The position numbers and the translations under genes were made by a program. The notes beneath the pieces are model-generated. The model was not told the DNA's origin and made no database searches. It was given only the letters and a program-made list of their open reading frames with translations. Positions 1-9,308 of a stretch of 64,000 bases of DNA are shown here, piece after piece. Source of the stretch: Peribacillus loiseleuriae (lineage in GTDB: Bacteria > Bacillota > Bacilli > Bacillales > DSM-1321); the NCBI RefSeq assembly GCF_001183985.1, contig NZ_LFZW01000001.1, forward strand, positions 462,206-526,205. The letters are read 5' to 3'. The stretch's first letter is position 1. Each line of letters opens with the position of its first letter.

Positions 1-1323
1 GCTAATTATGTAGAAAATCTAGTCTATAAAAATAAAACAGATGAACTGATTGAATATGGACAAACCATTTTAGCGAAGTTTGAAGCAGATCCGAGAAGGC
101 AGATTGCTACGTTAAATCAATACGCAAACGTGTTAGATGCACGAAAAATTTACTTTAGTGTGTTTGATCAACACTTGAACTTGTTAACGCCTAATATTGG
201 TCCACTTGAAAGTTTCGAGCTGACTGCTAAAGAGTATTCCCAGCTTTCAAATGGTGAAACGGTCATTATTCGCCATGAAGGCAAACGATTTATACAAGAA
301 ATGTCGGTTGTATTGTTACCGTATATCCAACGTGGGAATTTACTCGGAGTCATTGTTCTTTATGCTCCGGTAAGTGGTACACGAGAAATGATTAGTGAAG
401 TGAACAATTATTTATTCATTACCGTGATTATCGCTTTAACGGTATCCTTACTATTAAGCTGGTTTTTGTCTAAACTCCATGTGAATCGAATTCAACGTAT
501 TCGTGAAGCTACTTCGATGATTTCGTCTGGGAATTATAATGTCCATGTTCCATCCTCCAGCTTTGATGAAATCGGTGACTTAGGCAATGATTTCAATGAG
601 ATGGCACGGAAGTTAAAGAACTCCAATGAAGAAATTGAAAGTCTTGAAAACCGCAGGCGTCAATTCATGGCAGACGTATCTCATGAAATGCGAACGCCAT
701 TAACCACGATAAGCGGAATGATAGAAGGATTGCGGGATGACTTAATTCCTGAGGAAGAAAAAATGAAGGGAATTAGTCTGATGAATCAAGAGACGAAGCG
801 ATTAATCCGGTTAGTGAATGAAAATCTAGATTATGAAAAAATTCGATCCAATCAAGTCGTGTTAACCAAAGAAACGTTCCAGCTTCAAGAAGTATTGGAA
901 GTCATTCAAGAACATCTGTCCCTTCAGGCAGAAGATAAGAATAACAGGATTAAACTTGATGTTCCTAAAGATTTATTGGTTTTTGCGGATTATGACAGAC
1001 TGATGCAAATCTTAATTAATATTACCAAAAACAGTATTCAGTTTACCGAAAATGGAACGATATGGCTCCGGGGTAAAGTAGGGAAAGATTTGACCATTAT
1101 TGAAATTGAAGACACAGGTTCTGGGATTAATCCAGCAGATATTGAAGCAATCTGGCATCGCTTTTATAAAGCTGACTTGTCTCGAACTAGCAATCCCTAT
1201 GGAGAATTCGGTCTCGGTTTATCCATCGTTAAAAAGCTTGTCCAGCTTCATGATGGTGAAATTGAGGTGGAAAGTGAGGAAGGCAAGGGAACGATCTTTA
1301 CGATTCAATTGCCAGTAAAATAA
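1..1323 (+). CDS. Sensor histidine kinase, 5' end outside the window
   Basis: The reading frame is open from base 1 with no convincing start, so the N-terminus lies outside the window. In order one sees an extracytoplasmic sensor part, a membrane segment (about nt 403-465, ending LLLSWFL), a HAMP linker, a HisKA domain with the phosphoacceptor His in SHEMRTP (codon at 682), and a HATPase domain with N box NITKNS, G1 box DTGSGI and G2 box GLGLSIV. All catalytic boxes are intact, so this should be a working membrane kinase. Its response regulator is presumably just upstream, outside the window. The ligand cannot be told from the sequence. Confidence 0.93.
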   Translation, partial: ANYVENLVYKNKTDELIEYGQTILAKFEADPRRQIATLNQYANVLDARKIYFSVFDQHLNLLTPNIGPLESFELTAKEYSQLSNGETVIIRHEGKRFIQEMSVVLLPYIQRGNLLGVIVLYAPVSGTREMISEVNNYLFITVIIALTVSLLLSWFLSKLHVNRIQRIREATSMISSGNYNVHVPSSSFDEIGDLGNDFNEMARKLKNSNEEIESLENRRRQFMADVSHEMRTPLTTISGMIEGLRDDLIPEEEKMKGISLMNQETKRLIRLVNENLDYEKIRSNQVVLTKETFQLQEVLEVIQEHLSLQAEDKNNRIKLDVPKDLLVFADYDRLMQILINITKNSIQFTENGTIWLRGKVGKDLTIIEIEDTGSGINPADIEAIWHRFYKADLSRTSNPYGEFGLGLSIVKKLVQLHDGEIEVESEEGKGTIFTIQLPVK

Positions 1324-1493
1324 ATAGTTGCAAAGGTGACTAGTTATCAATCTGAAACAAAGCAGCTAATAGGATTCAATATGTAGATAATACGAAGCAC
1401 TATGGCCTATAATATGAAATAGCTTTAGGTGAAGAGACTGTGGAGAATCTTTCCATCGAGATAGTGTCAAATGAGTAAGAGGAGTGGAAAATC

Positions 1494-2306
1494 GTGTATA
1501 AAATCATTGCCATCGACATGGATGGGACCTTATTAAATGATCATCATGAAGTAACAGCAGACGTACGAGACGCGCTACATAGAGCAAAAGAGCAAGGTGT
1601 GAAAATCGTTCTCTGTTCCGGCCGTCCCATCGGTGGTATGCGCCGGTACTTGAAAGATCTTAAGCTAGATGAAGAGGAAGATTACGTGATTGCCTATAAC
1701 GGTGCTCTCGTTCAAAATACTCATACCAATGAGATCGTATCTGAGCTGTCACTTGGATATGAGGATTTAAAGTTGCTCTATGAACTTAGTATAGAGCTAG
1801 ACACTCCTATGCAATTTTTTGATGCAGAGAATGTCTATACACCGAATACAAATATCAGTGAATACACAGTGCTTGAATCGTTTATCAATCAAATCCCTTT
1901 ATGTTACCGCAAGATTGAAGAGATTCCAACAGATATTTTGCTGCCGAAAATCATGTTTATTGATGAACCTGAGCGTTTAAACAAAGTGATTGCTGCAATT
2001 CCGGCGTCAATAAAAGAAAAGTACATGATGGTTCAGAGTACACCTTATTTCTTAGAAATCTTACATCCAGAAGTTAGCAAAGGGAATGCTGTCAAGAAAC
2101 TAGCAGAAAAACTAGGGATCAAGCAGCAAGAGGTGATGAGTATAGGTGATAATGGTAATGATTTGTCAATGATCGAGTACGCTGGCTGTGGTGTGGCTAT
2201 GGAGAATGCCATTCCTGAGGTTAAGAAATCGGCTAATTTTCAAACTCGCTCCAATAATGAAAATGGGGTTGCGTATGCCATTCACGAGCTTGTACTGACG
2301 CGTTAG
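1494..2306 (+). CDS. Cof/YidA-type HAD-superfamily phosphatase
   Basis: A 270-residue protein opening with HAD motif I DMDGTLL (nucleophile and acid/base Asp), a CSGRP motif II, a lysine in LPKIMF and a motif IV GDNGNDLSMI. This is the Cof/YidA (subfamily IIB) pattern with a cap domain between motifs II and III. Such enzymes hydrolyse small sugar phosphates or FMN-like substrates in the cytosol; the actual substrate is not readable. It starts with GTG after AAGAGGAG (1477-1484). It is a single-gene unit ended by the hairpin at 2418. Confidence 0.9.
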   Translation: MYKIIAIDMDGTLLNDHHEVTADVRDALHRAKEQGVKIVLCSGRPIGGMRRYLKDLKLDEEEDYVIAYNGALVQNTHTNEIVSELSLGYEDLKLLYELSIELDTPMQFFDAENVYTPNTNISEYTVLESFINQIPLCYRKIEEIPTDILLPKIMFIDEPERLNKVIAAIPASIKEKYMMVQSTPYFLEILHPEVSKGNAVKKLAEKLGIKQQEVMSIGDNGNDLSMIEYAGCGVAMENAIPEVKKSANFQTRSNNENGVAYAIHELVLTR

Positions 2307-2417
2307 CTCTAGATGTGGGGTATTTTTCCCTGCCATGTGAATGGTTAATAAGTATCTGGTTTTAAACTGAGGTTCTGCCGTATTTTAATAAAGTTCGACA
2401 ATCTAAGACAAATTTAG

Positions 2418-2448
2418 ACTCCTTCCTTTAACTAGGGAGGAGTTTTTT
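2418..2448 (+). terminator. Intrinsic terminator after the Cof-type phosphatase gene
   Basis: A ten-pair stem (ACTCCTTCCT against AGGGAGGAGT, with one G-T pair), a short TTAACT-type loop and then TTTTTT. It sits 112 bases after the phosphatase stop and before the next ribosome site. Confidence 0.8.
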
Positions 2449-2493
2449 GATATGATAAAAAATAAGAAACATCAAAGAAATGAGGGGTATTAG

Positions 2494-3375
2494 ATGATGG
2501 TTAAAATTGAAAATAATTGGTTGAAGGTAAGTATTTCACGAAATGGAGCAGAAGTGCGAGAAGTACAGCATAAGAAAAATGGACTGGATTATATGTGGTC
2601 AGGGGATAGCGCATATTGGGGACGTGTTTCACCAGTCTTATTTCCGATTGTCGGAAGTTTAAAAGAGAACCAGTACCATCTAGATGGCAATACGTACAAA
2701 ATGTCACAGCACGGTTTTTTACGTGATAATGTTTTCGAAGTGGACAAACAGGAAACAGACTCTGTTTCCTTTGTAATCGAGTCTGCTGGACAATTTACAG
2801 ATGTATATCCATATGAATTTAAGGTCTATATTCATTATAAGCTTAAAGAAGATTCGCTAATTGTAAGCTGGGAAATCGTGAATGAAAATAAGGAAGAAAT
2901 GTATTTTTCCATTGGTGCACATCCAGCGTTTAAGCTTCCACTTTTAGAAAATGAGAAGATTGAGGATTACATATTGAAGCTTACACCTGCATCTAATAAG
3001 GAAGTCATTGAATATGAGCTAAAAGATTCTTTAATCCATGAGAAAGGGCCAGCTCAAGATTTTCACAAGATTTCGCTCACGCCTTCTTTATTTGCACAGG
3101 ACGCTCTAGTATACAGCCATATCGATCACATGAGACTGACATCTCAAAAATCGAGTCATGGTGTCGAACTAACATTCAAGGATTTTCCGTTCGTTGGCAT
3201 TTGGTCGAAATATAACGAGACAGATCGTACAATGGCATCGTTTGTCTGCATTGAACCATGGTACGGCATTGCTGACACGCATGATACATCAGGGAACTTG
3301 AAGGAGAAATTTGGAGTGAATCGGCTAGAAGCAGGGGAAACGTTCCAAGTTGAGTATGGAATGAAGTTTAATTAG
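2494..3375 (+). CDS. Aldose 1-epimerase family protein (LacX/GalM-like)
   Basis: A 293-residue protein of the aldose 1-epimerase (galactose mutarotase-like) beta-sandwich family. Recognisable stretches are the N-terminal NGAEVREVQHK, PVLFPIVGSLK, QHGFLRDNVFEV, the SIGAHPAFKLP segment with the conserved His, and CIEPWYGIADT near the C-terminus. Members equilibrate sugar anomers or hexose-6-phosphates; the LacX branch has no firmly known substrate. A GAGGGG ribosome site precedes two in-frame ATGs (2494, 2497), either of which could be used. It is monocistronic. Confidence 0.85.
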   Translation: MMVKIENNWLKVSISRNGAEVREVQHKKNGLDYMWSGDSAYWGRVSPVLFPIVGSLKENQYHLDGNTYKMSQHGFLRDNVFEVDKQETDSVSFVIESAGQFTDVYPYEFKVYIHYKLKEDSLIVSWEIVNENKEEMYFSIGAHPAFKLPLLENEKIEDYILKLTPASNKEVIEYELKDSLIHEKGPAQDFHKISLTPSLFAQDALVYSHIDHMRLTSQKSSHGVELTFKDFPFVGIWSKYNETDRTMASFVCIEPWYGIADTHDTSGNLKEKFGVNRLEAGETFQVEYGMKFN

Positions 3376-3416
3376 AGGAACTAAGATTCTTTTTATTTAG
3401 GACCCCTCTTTTTTAT
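3374..3416 (+). terminator. Probable terminator after the epimerase gene
   Basis: AGAGG and CTAA pair with TTAG and CCTCT around a T-rich loop, followed by a T tract. The stem has internal loops, so it is a weaker hairpin than others in the window. Confidence 0.5.
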
Positions 3417-3423
3417 ACTTACA

Positions 3424-3442
3424 TCCTGTCAAACCGGGATGA
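3424..3442 (+). repeat. Partial copy of the CGGGATAAA-type dispersed repeat
   Basis: The sequence TCCTGTCAAACCGGGATGA resembles the 3' end of the repeat copy at 60526-60611 (TCCTGTTAAATCGGGATAA). Only the tail is recognisable here. It lies just downstream of the epimerase terminator. Confidence 0.4.
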
Positions 3443-3577
3443 GCATGTCTTATATTCTAGAGAATAGAATCATATAATATTTCACCCTTGTTTCATTCTT
3501 TGTTAATAAATTCGTCATATTTGTTGGGTATGATGAATGTAACAAATAAATTGAAAGAAACAAGGAGGATGGTCCGT

Positions 3578-4795
3578 ATGGAGGAACATCAAATTGAAAC
3601 AAATACATCTTCACAAAGAGAACCACAAAAAAAAGGAAAAGCGGGCTGGGGGCAAACGATTGTTTCTGGATTAATTGGTTCCGTTTTAACGGCAACGATT
3701 TTTGTAACAGCGGGAGATCAGCTTTTCCCAGGCACTACAGCCCCTACTGAAAATCAAGCTACCAAAGCAGTAGAAAAAGATATAACAAAGGATAATGGCA
3801 TAAACGTTCAAACAACCTCATATACAGGAACACCAAGCCTTGCAGATATGGTTGAATCGGCTTCGAAGGCCATTGTTGGAGTCGTCAATTATCAACAATC
3901 GGCCAACCGATTTGCACTGAACTCGCAGGAAGTAGAAAGTGGAACAGGTTCAGGTGTCATGTATAAAATTGATGGAAAGAACGCCTATATTGTAACGAAT
4001 AATCATGTCATTGAAGGTGCATCAAAGGTTGAGGTTTCGTTATATAATGGTAAGACCACAACGGCAGAAATCGTCGGTTCCGATGCTTTAACTGATTTGG
4101 CTGTTTTGAAAATTGATGCTTCATTAGCTCCGGGTGAAATTAAATTTGGTGATTCAAGTACGGTCCGTGCCGGTGAGCAGGTTGTAGCAATTGGGAATCC
4201 ACTCGGTCTTGATTTTTCTAGAACGGTTACTGAAGGAATCATTAGTGCCGCTGAAAGAACCATTGACGTGGATACATCAAGCGGTACATGGGGATTAAAC
4301 GTCATCCAAACTGATGCTGCAATCAATCCAGGTAATAGCGGGGGAGCCCTAATCAATTCTAAAGGTGAAGTAATCGGAATTAATAGCTTAAAAATATCCG
4401 TAAATGGTGTCGAGGGCCTCGGATTTGCTATTCCAAGTAATGATGTGATTCCAATTGTGGACGAAATGATTAAAACAGGAAAAGTGACACGTCCATATTT
4501 AGGAGTGGGCCTTGCTGATTTAGCAGAACTTCCACAAGCATACGCACAAAACATTCCTCAAAATGTGAAGGCTGGAGTCATGGTCACAGATGTGGCAAAT
4601 GGATCTGCTGCAGAAAAAGGCGGCTTACAGCAGGAGGATATCATTACTGCGATGAATGGAAAAGAAATAAAGAGCGCTATGGAACTTAGAAAATATCTTT
4701 ATACAGAAGCAAAAGTGAATGAAAAAGTAAGTGTGGACGTGTATCGTGGAAATCAGAAATTAACATTACATGTTACATTAGGACAATCACAATAA
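3578..4795 (+). CDS. htrA: Membrane-anchored HtrA/DegP-type serine protease with PDZ domain
   Basis: A 405-residue S1C protease: a short cytoplasmic tail, one membrane segment (GLIGSVLTATIFVTAG), a trypsin-like domain with catalytic His143 (VTNNHVIEG), Asp173 (LTDLAVLK) and Ser254 (NPGNSGGAL), and one C-terminal PDZ domain. It should degrade or refold misfolded exported proteins on the outer face of the membrane. AAGGAGG at 3562-3568 is nine bases before the ATG at 3578, which decides the start over in-frame ATGs further upstream. In Bacillus the family is controlled by CssRS and auto-regulation; no such operator was identified here. Confidence 0.93.
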   Translation: MEEHQIETNTSSQREPQKKGKAGWGQTIVSGLIGSVLTATIFVTAGDQLFPGTTAPTENQATKAVEKDITKDNGINVQTTSYTGTPSLADMVESASKAIVGVVNYQQSANRFALNSQEVESGTGSGVMYKIDGKNAYIVTNNHVIEGASKVEVSLYNGKTTTAEIVGSDALTDLAVLKIDASLAPGEIKFGDSSTVRAGEQVVAIGNPLGLDFSRTVTEGIISAAERTIDVDTSSGTWGLNVIQTDAAINPGNSGGALINSKGEVIGINSLKISVNGVEGLGFAIPSNDVIPIVDEMIKTGKVTRPYLGVGLADLAELPQAYAQNIPQNVKAGVMVTDVANGSAAEKGGLQQEDIITAMNGKEIKSAMELRKYLYTEAKVNEKVSVDVYRGNQKLTLHVTLGQSQ

Positions 4796-4809
4796 CAACA
4801 TTGAAATGA

Positions 4810-4851
4810 ATGGCTCTGGCTGCGATTTAGTAGCTAGGGCCATTTTTTTTT
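4810..4851 (+). terminator. Intrinsic terminator after htrA
   Basis: A twelve-pair stem (ATGGCTCTGGCT against AGCTAGGGCCAT, two G-T pairs) is followed by nine T residues. It ends the single-gene htrA unit. Confidence 0.88.
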
Positions 4852-5050
4852 GAGATGTGCCCTTTAATTTGAATGGATGAAAGGCACTTTGAAACATATA
4901 TCAGCTGCTGTCGTGATCATTTCAAGTACAAGAATAAATGGTTGTATGAGAATTATGGTTCAAGTTTATAATAGTAGAGGGTGCCACCAAGCGAAAAATA
5001 CGATTCATATATAATTGTCAATAAAATTATTCCGAAAATATAGAAATAGT

Positions 5051-5079
5051 TTGACAATTCTGTGAACAAGGTGAATAAT
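5051..5079 (+). promoter_or_regulatory. Sigma-A-type promoter for the small membrane protein gene
   Basis: TTGACA (5051-5056) and AATAAT (5074-5079) are separated by 17 bases. The pair stands just ahead of the AAGGAGG site at 5088 and so would leave a very short leader. Confidence 0.45.
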
Positions 5080-5103
5080 ATATATATAAGGAGGATGATT
5101 AAA

Positions 5104-5337
5104 ATGGAATCTAGATTGAAGTTGTTAAACGCTACGAAGTATGTAGGGGTAATCCTACTTACAATGGGAATTGCAATTTTTTTATACGGTTCCTTTGTAA
5201 GCGATTACAAACCTGTGATGGGGATTGGGATTGGTACAGTGATGGGCGCTGTTTTTATCTTCTTGATGGGAATGTTTCTAGTAGCTTCTGAAGAGATGGT
5301 GACAAATTGTAAGCAGGGGAAAAAGATACTGCCTTGA
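5104..5337 (+). CDS. Small two-helix membrane protein of unknown function
   Basis: A 77-residue protein with two hydrophobic helices (YVGVILLTMGIAIFLYG and GIGTVMGAVFIFLMGMFLVA) and a short basic C-terminus containing one Cys. AAGGAGG at 5088-5094 lies nine bases before this ATG, which is preferred to an upstream in-frame ATG at 5062. It is monocistronic with its own probable promoter. I do not recognise the family and see no catalytic motif. Confidence 0.7.
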   Translation: MESRLKLLNATKYVGVILLTMGIAIFLYGSFVSDYKPVMGIGIGTVMGAVFIFLMGMFLVASEEMVTNCKQGKKILP

Positions 5338-5441
5338 TAATGGATTGGTTTAATAAGAATAATAAGAACGTGAATATTAAATGGTCATATAGATGTTGAA
5401 TAGGTGTAGTTGATATGATGAAACAAATGGCTGCGCCTTTT

Positions 5442-5472
5442 AAAAAAAAGAGAGCGTAATACGCCCTCTTTT
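5442..5472 (-). terminator. Terminator of the qox operon
   Basis: Read on the minus strand, an eleven-position stem with one mismatch (core AGAGGGCG/CGCTCTCT) and loop TATTA is followed by eight T residues. It lies 17 bases beyond the qoxD stop. Confidence 0.85.
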
Positions 5473-5488
5473 AAGTTGATCTTTTGGA

Positions 5489-5770
5489 TTACATATCCCA
5501 GACAAAGATTAACAATGTCCCGAAAATGGTAACTAAAGCAACCAATATACCAAAATAAACGTTTGAATAAATGGCAGCTTTATCTTCTGTTTCACCAGCA
5601 TGCATGAATACAACGAGTTGAAGGCCTGCTTGTACGAATGCAGTCACAAGAAGAATCGTCATGCCTGCTGTAAATGACATATCTACGAAGTAAACCAATA
5701 GAGCTACTGCTGTAAGGATTAACGAGAATACAAAACCCATTACTTGTTTTATTGGGAATAATTCTTTCAT
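5489..5770 (-). CDS. qoxD: Cytochrome aa3 quinol oxidase subunit IV
   Basis: A 93-residue protein with three membrane helices, matching the small subunit IV (QoxD/CyoD type) of bacterial heme-copper quinol oxidases. It is the last gene of the minus-strand qoxABCD operon, one base after the qoxC stop; its AAGGA ribosome site lies inside the end of qoxC. Subunit IV helps assembly and stability and carries no metal centre. Confidence 0.93.
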   Translation of the reverse strand: MKELFPIKQVMGFVFSLILTAVALLVYFVDMSFTAGMTILLVTAFVQAGLQLVVFMHAGETEDKAAIYSNVYFGILVALVTIFGTLLIFVWDM

Positions 5771-5771
5771 A

Positions 5772-6368
5772 TTACATCATTCCTTTCAAGTAGATGAAGC
5801 TAAAGATAAAGATCCAAACTACATCTAGGAAATGCCAGTAAAGAGAGAAAATGAATGATTTATTGGCTGTTTCAGGAGTCAATCCACGTTTTTTCACTTG
5901 TAGGATAATAAATAATCCCCAGAAGAAACCTAATGTTACGTGCAGTCCATGTGTTCCTAACGTTGTTAATAACATGGATGTGAATCCGCTAGTGCTCAGT
6001 CCAGCGCCTTCGTGTATATATGTTGTGAATTCGAAAATTTCAAATCCTAAGAACCCTAAACCTAGAACAAGAGTTACCGCAAAGAAGGACATCATGGCTT
6101 TTTGTTTGCCTAAGCGCATGGCGTGAATACCAAGACCAATAGTAAAACTACTTGCTAAAAGCAAGATTGTTTCCATTAATACTGGTGATAGTTCAAAGAT
6201 TTCTGCACCGGTAGGACCATTGCCCGAACGGTTCTCATACACGAAGTAAGACGTGAAGAGCGTTGCAAAAAGCATAATTTCGGCACCTAGGAAGATCCAA
6301 AAACCAAAGATTTTTAACCGGTTTTCTTCCGTGCTATATTCAAGTGGAAGCGAGTGATCAATTTTCAT
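5772..6368 (-). CDS. qoxC: Cytochrome aa3 quinol oxidase subunit III
   Basis: A 198-residue, five-helix subunit III. Family hallmarks include LEYSTEENRLKIFGFWIFLGAE at the N-terminus and the TLGTHGLHVTLGFFWG and WHFLDVVWIFIF segments. Its ATG overlaps the qoxB stop by one base (TAATG), indicating translational coupling. It has no redox centre and stabilises subunit I and its proton-entry pathway. Confidence 0.95.
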   Translation of the reverse strand: MKIDHSLPLEYSTEENRLKIFGFWIFLGAEIMLFATLFTSYFVYENRSGNGPTGAEIFELSPVLMETILLLASSFTIGLGIHAMRLGKQKAMMSFFAVTLVLGLGFLGFEIFEFTTYIHEGAGLSTSGFTSMLLTTLGTHGLHVTLGFFWGLFIILQVKKRGLTPETANKSFIFSLYWHFLDVVWIFIFSFIYLKGMM

Positions 6369-8314
6369 TATTTAGCACCTCGCAATTTTGTTTCTGTTTC
6401 TTCAATTTCTTCTACAGGGATGTAATGTCCATGATCTTTTTCGAACGAACGGTATACCAGACAACCTAGGATACCGAGTAACGAAATAATGGCAAGTGGC
6501 CAGATACTGAAGATCATACTAAATCCAAAGACGAAGAAGATACAACTCATAATAAATGGTAAACCGCTAGAATTCGGCATATGAATTTTTTCGATTTTAC
6601 CTTTAAATATTTCGTGGCCATTTTTCTTAGCATCCCAGAATGCTTCAGTTGATTTAACTTGCGGCATAACCGCGAAGTTGTATTCCGGTACTGGAGTATG
6701 AGTAGCCCACTCAAGAGTACGTGCATTCCATGGATCGTTACCGATATTCCGTGGTGAGTAACGAACGCTATAATAGATATTGTACACAAGTAACGCAAAA
6801 CTAATGGCCATAATACCTGCTCCGATAAATGCAACCATATTCAATGGACCAAATCCAGTTGCTTCAGAGTACGTGTACATTCGGCGTGCTTGACCGTCTA
6901 AACCAGTAATATACATTGGGATGAATGCTAAAACGAATCCAATGGACATTAACCATACTGTCCATTTACCGATTCTCTCATTTAACATGAATCCGAACAT
7001 TTTTGGCCAGTAGTACGTAAGACCACCAAGCATTGCATATACAACACCAGGGATAATCACGTTATGGAAATGAGCAACTAAGAACATTGTATTATGATAT
7101 TGATAATCCGCAGCTGACATCGCAAGCATAACCCCTGTTACCCCACCAAGTGTGAACAGCGGAAGGAAATGCATCGCGTAAAGCATTGGAGTAGTAAATT
7201 CAATTTTCCCTTTCCAAAGGGTGAACAACCAGTTGAAGATTTTAACCCCAGTTGGAACAGCAATCGCCATCGTTGTAATGGAGAAAAAGCTGTTTGCAAG
7301 TGCCCCTTGCCCCATCGTAAAGAAATGGTGAGCCCACACAAAGAATGAAAAGGCAGAGATAACAACCATTGAAGCAACCATGGATTTATACCCATAAAGA
7401 TTGCGACGTGCAAAGGTCGAGATAATCTCACTAAATAAACCGAATGCCGGCAAGATCAAGATATATACTTCAGGATGTCCCCAAACCCAGAATAGGTTGG
7501 CCCAAAGCATATCTGAACCACCGTCACCAATTGCAAAGAATTTTGTATCGAATAAACGATCCATTGTACCCATTGCAAGTAATACGGTTAATACAGGGAA
7601 AGCAAAAACAATGATTAAGTTAGAGATTAAAGCAGACCATGTGAACATCGGCATTTGCATTAATTTCATGCCAGGTGCTCTCATCTTAAAAATAGTCGTG
7701 ATGAAGTTGATACCCGTCATTAAAGTACCGATACCAGCTATCTGAATTGCAATCATGTAATAATTCGAACCTACAGAAGTACTAAAATCATTCCCTGCAA
7801 GCGGAAAATAAGAAGTCCAACCTGCATCAGGTGAACCACCAATTACGAATGAGATGTTGAATAGCATCGCACCCATAAAGAATAGCCAGAAGCTTATGGC
7901 GTTTAGACGTGGGAAGGCTACGTCACGGGCACCAATTTGTAATGGTACGACGAAATTAAAAAAGAACATAATAAATGGCATAGCCATAAAGAGAATCATA
8001 ACGACCCCATGAGTTGAGAATACTTCGTTATAATGCTGAGATTCTAGTAATTTATTATCAGGAATGGCAAGTTGAGCACGTAACATAATAGCATCTACGC
8101 CACCGCGGAATAGCATAAGTAAAGCAGAAATTAGATACATAATACCGATCCGTTTATGGTCTACTGTTGTTAACCATTCACGCCATAGATAATCCCATTT
8201 TTTAAAATAGGTTATGCCTACGAGAACCGCAATAACAGTAAGACCGATGGCAACCATTGATGCGTATATCAAAAAGCTTGGATGCGGTACGGCAAAGCGA
8301 TCAAAGAAATCCAT
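6368..8314 (-). CDS. qoxB: Cytochrome aa3 quinol oxidase subunit I
   Basis: A 648-residue heme-copper oxidase subunit I with about 14 membrane helices. Visible ligand regions: STHGVVMILF for the low-spin heme, WGHPEVYILI (Cu-B His and the cross-linked Tyr), HHFFT (Cu-B pair) and VAHFHNVI (heme a3 and low-spin heme His). It reduces oxygen to water at the a3/Cu-B centre while pumping protons, using electrons from menaquinol through QoxA. It is the second gene of qoxABCD, with a 70-base gap after qoxA. Confidence 0.97.
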   Translation of the reverse strand: MDFFDRFAVPHPSFLIYASMVAIGLTVIAVLVGITYFKKWDYLWREWLTTVDHKRIGIMYLISALLMLFRGGVDAIMLRAQLAIPDNKLLESQHYNEVFSTHGVVMILFMAMPFIMFFFNFVVPLQIGARDVAFPRLNAISFWLFFMGAMLFNISFVIGGSPDAGWTSYFPLAGNDFSTSVGSNYYMIAIQIAGIGTLMTGINFITTIFKMRAPGMKLMQMPMFTWSALISNLIIVFAFPVLTVLLAMGTMDRLFDTKFFAIGDGGSDMLWANLFWVWGHPEVYILILPAFGLFSEIISTFARRNLYGYKSMVASMVVISAFSFFVWAHHFFTMGQGALANSFFSITTMAIAVPTGVKIFNWLFTLWKGKIEFTTPMLYAMHFLPLFTLGGVTGVMLAMSAADYQYHNTMFLVAHFHNVIIPGVVYAMLGGLTYYWPKMFGFMLNERIGKWTVWLMSIGFVLAFIPMYITGLDGQARRMYTYSEATGFGPLNMVAFIGAGIMAISFALLVYNIYYSVRYSPRNIGNDPWNARTLEWATHTPVPEYNFAVMPQVKSTEAFWDAKKNGHEIFKGKIEKIHMPNSSGLPFIMSCIFFVFGFSMIFSIWPLAIISLLGILGCLVYRSFEKDHGHYIPVEEIEETETKLRGAK

Positions 8315-8384
8315 ACTTTTTTGACTCCTTCCAAGATTATATTGCTTTTCATATAAAACGAGTGATTAGTATATGTGTAACCTA

Positions 8385-9308
8385 TTAATGATGATGACTG
8401 TGATCTTCTTCTTTCAAAGAATCACTTGATTCATGATGGTGGTTGCCTTCTTCTGAAACCTTATCAGAATCAGCTGAATCATGATGATGTTCTGGAGCTG
8501 GTGAGAATTCTAAATGCGTTCCAGTATATGTGGATCGTCCAAGATGTCCAGGTTCTAATAAATCATTAAATTTCTCTTCAGTAAGAGGTTTAGCTGTATC
8601 GTGCACTTCTTTTACCCATTTATCAAAGTCAGCTTGGGACATTGCCTCAACATCGAACGTATTTTCAGCAAACCCTTCTCCACTGAAGTTTGCATTTCGG
8701 CCCATTAATTCACCAGGTTCGTATGCTGCTAAATGTAATGTTGTAACCATGTCACCCATTGCGTATTTTTGTCCACCAAGTTGTGGAATCCAGAAGCTAG
8801 TAATTGGCCCGAATGAATAAAGCTTGAATTCAAGTGGGCGATTTGCTGGGATATTTACATAGTTAACGGTTTCGATACCTTCTTCAGGATAACTAAAATG
8901 CCATTTCCAGTTAGAAGATGAAGCGTAAATGACTAATGGTTCTTGACCTTCGTATCCCTTCGGTGTGGCCTCTACTTCATAGTTACTCTTAACAGACATA
9001 ACAGAAAGGAAAATGACAATGATAATTGGAACACCAATACAAATTGCTTCTACAAACATATTCCCTTCAATGTGTGGAGGTTCATAATCTGCACTCTGTT
9101 TAGAAGCGCGGTATTTAACTAACACGAATACTAAAATTGCAAAAACAACAATAACAATACCAGACATGATCCAGATGGATAACATAATATCATCGGCTTG
9201 CACTTTAGCTTGCGGCCCTTTAGGGTCCAAGACCAGTAGTGGTTCACAACCAGATAGCACAGCAGCAACCGTGAAAATCATGGCTAATAGAGCCCATTTT
9301 AACTTCAT
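8385..9308 (-). CDS. qoxA: Cytochrome aa3 quinol oxidase subunit II (lipoprotein)
   Basis: A 307-residue subunit II. It begins with a lipoprotein signal (lipobox LSGC), followed by two membrane helices and an external cupredoxin domain (SSNWKWHFSYPEEG, FGPITSFWIPQLGGQKYAMG). The Cu-A Cys/His ligands of cytochrome c oxidases are absent, which fits a quinol oxidase. The last ~40 residues are very rich in His and acidic residues (HHHD, NHHHE, HSHHH), an unusual tail. It is the first gene of the qox operon. Confidence 0.95.
   Translation of the reverse strand: MKLKWALLAMIFTVAAVLSGCEPLLVLDPKGPQAKVQADDIMLSIWIMSGIVIVVFAILVFVLVKYRASKQSADYEPPHIEGNMFVEAICIGVPIIIVIFLSVMSVKSNYEVEATPKGYEGQEPLVIYASSSNWKWHFSYPEEGIETVNYVNIPANRPLEFKLYSFGPITSFWIPQLGGQKYAMGDMVTTLHLAAYEPGELMGRNANFSGEGFAENTFDVEAMSQADFDKWVKEVHDTAKPLTEEKFNDLLEPGHLGRSTYTGTHLEFSPAPEHHHDSADSDKVSEEGNHHHESSDSLKEEDHSHHH

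Noticed and set aside
4003-4554. 183-codon frame antisense to htrA
   Set aside because: A shadow of the well-supported protease gene; composition and lack of a ribosome site argue against it.
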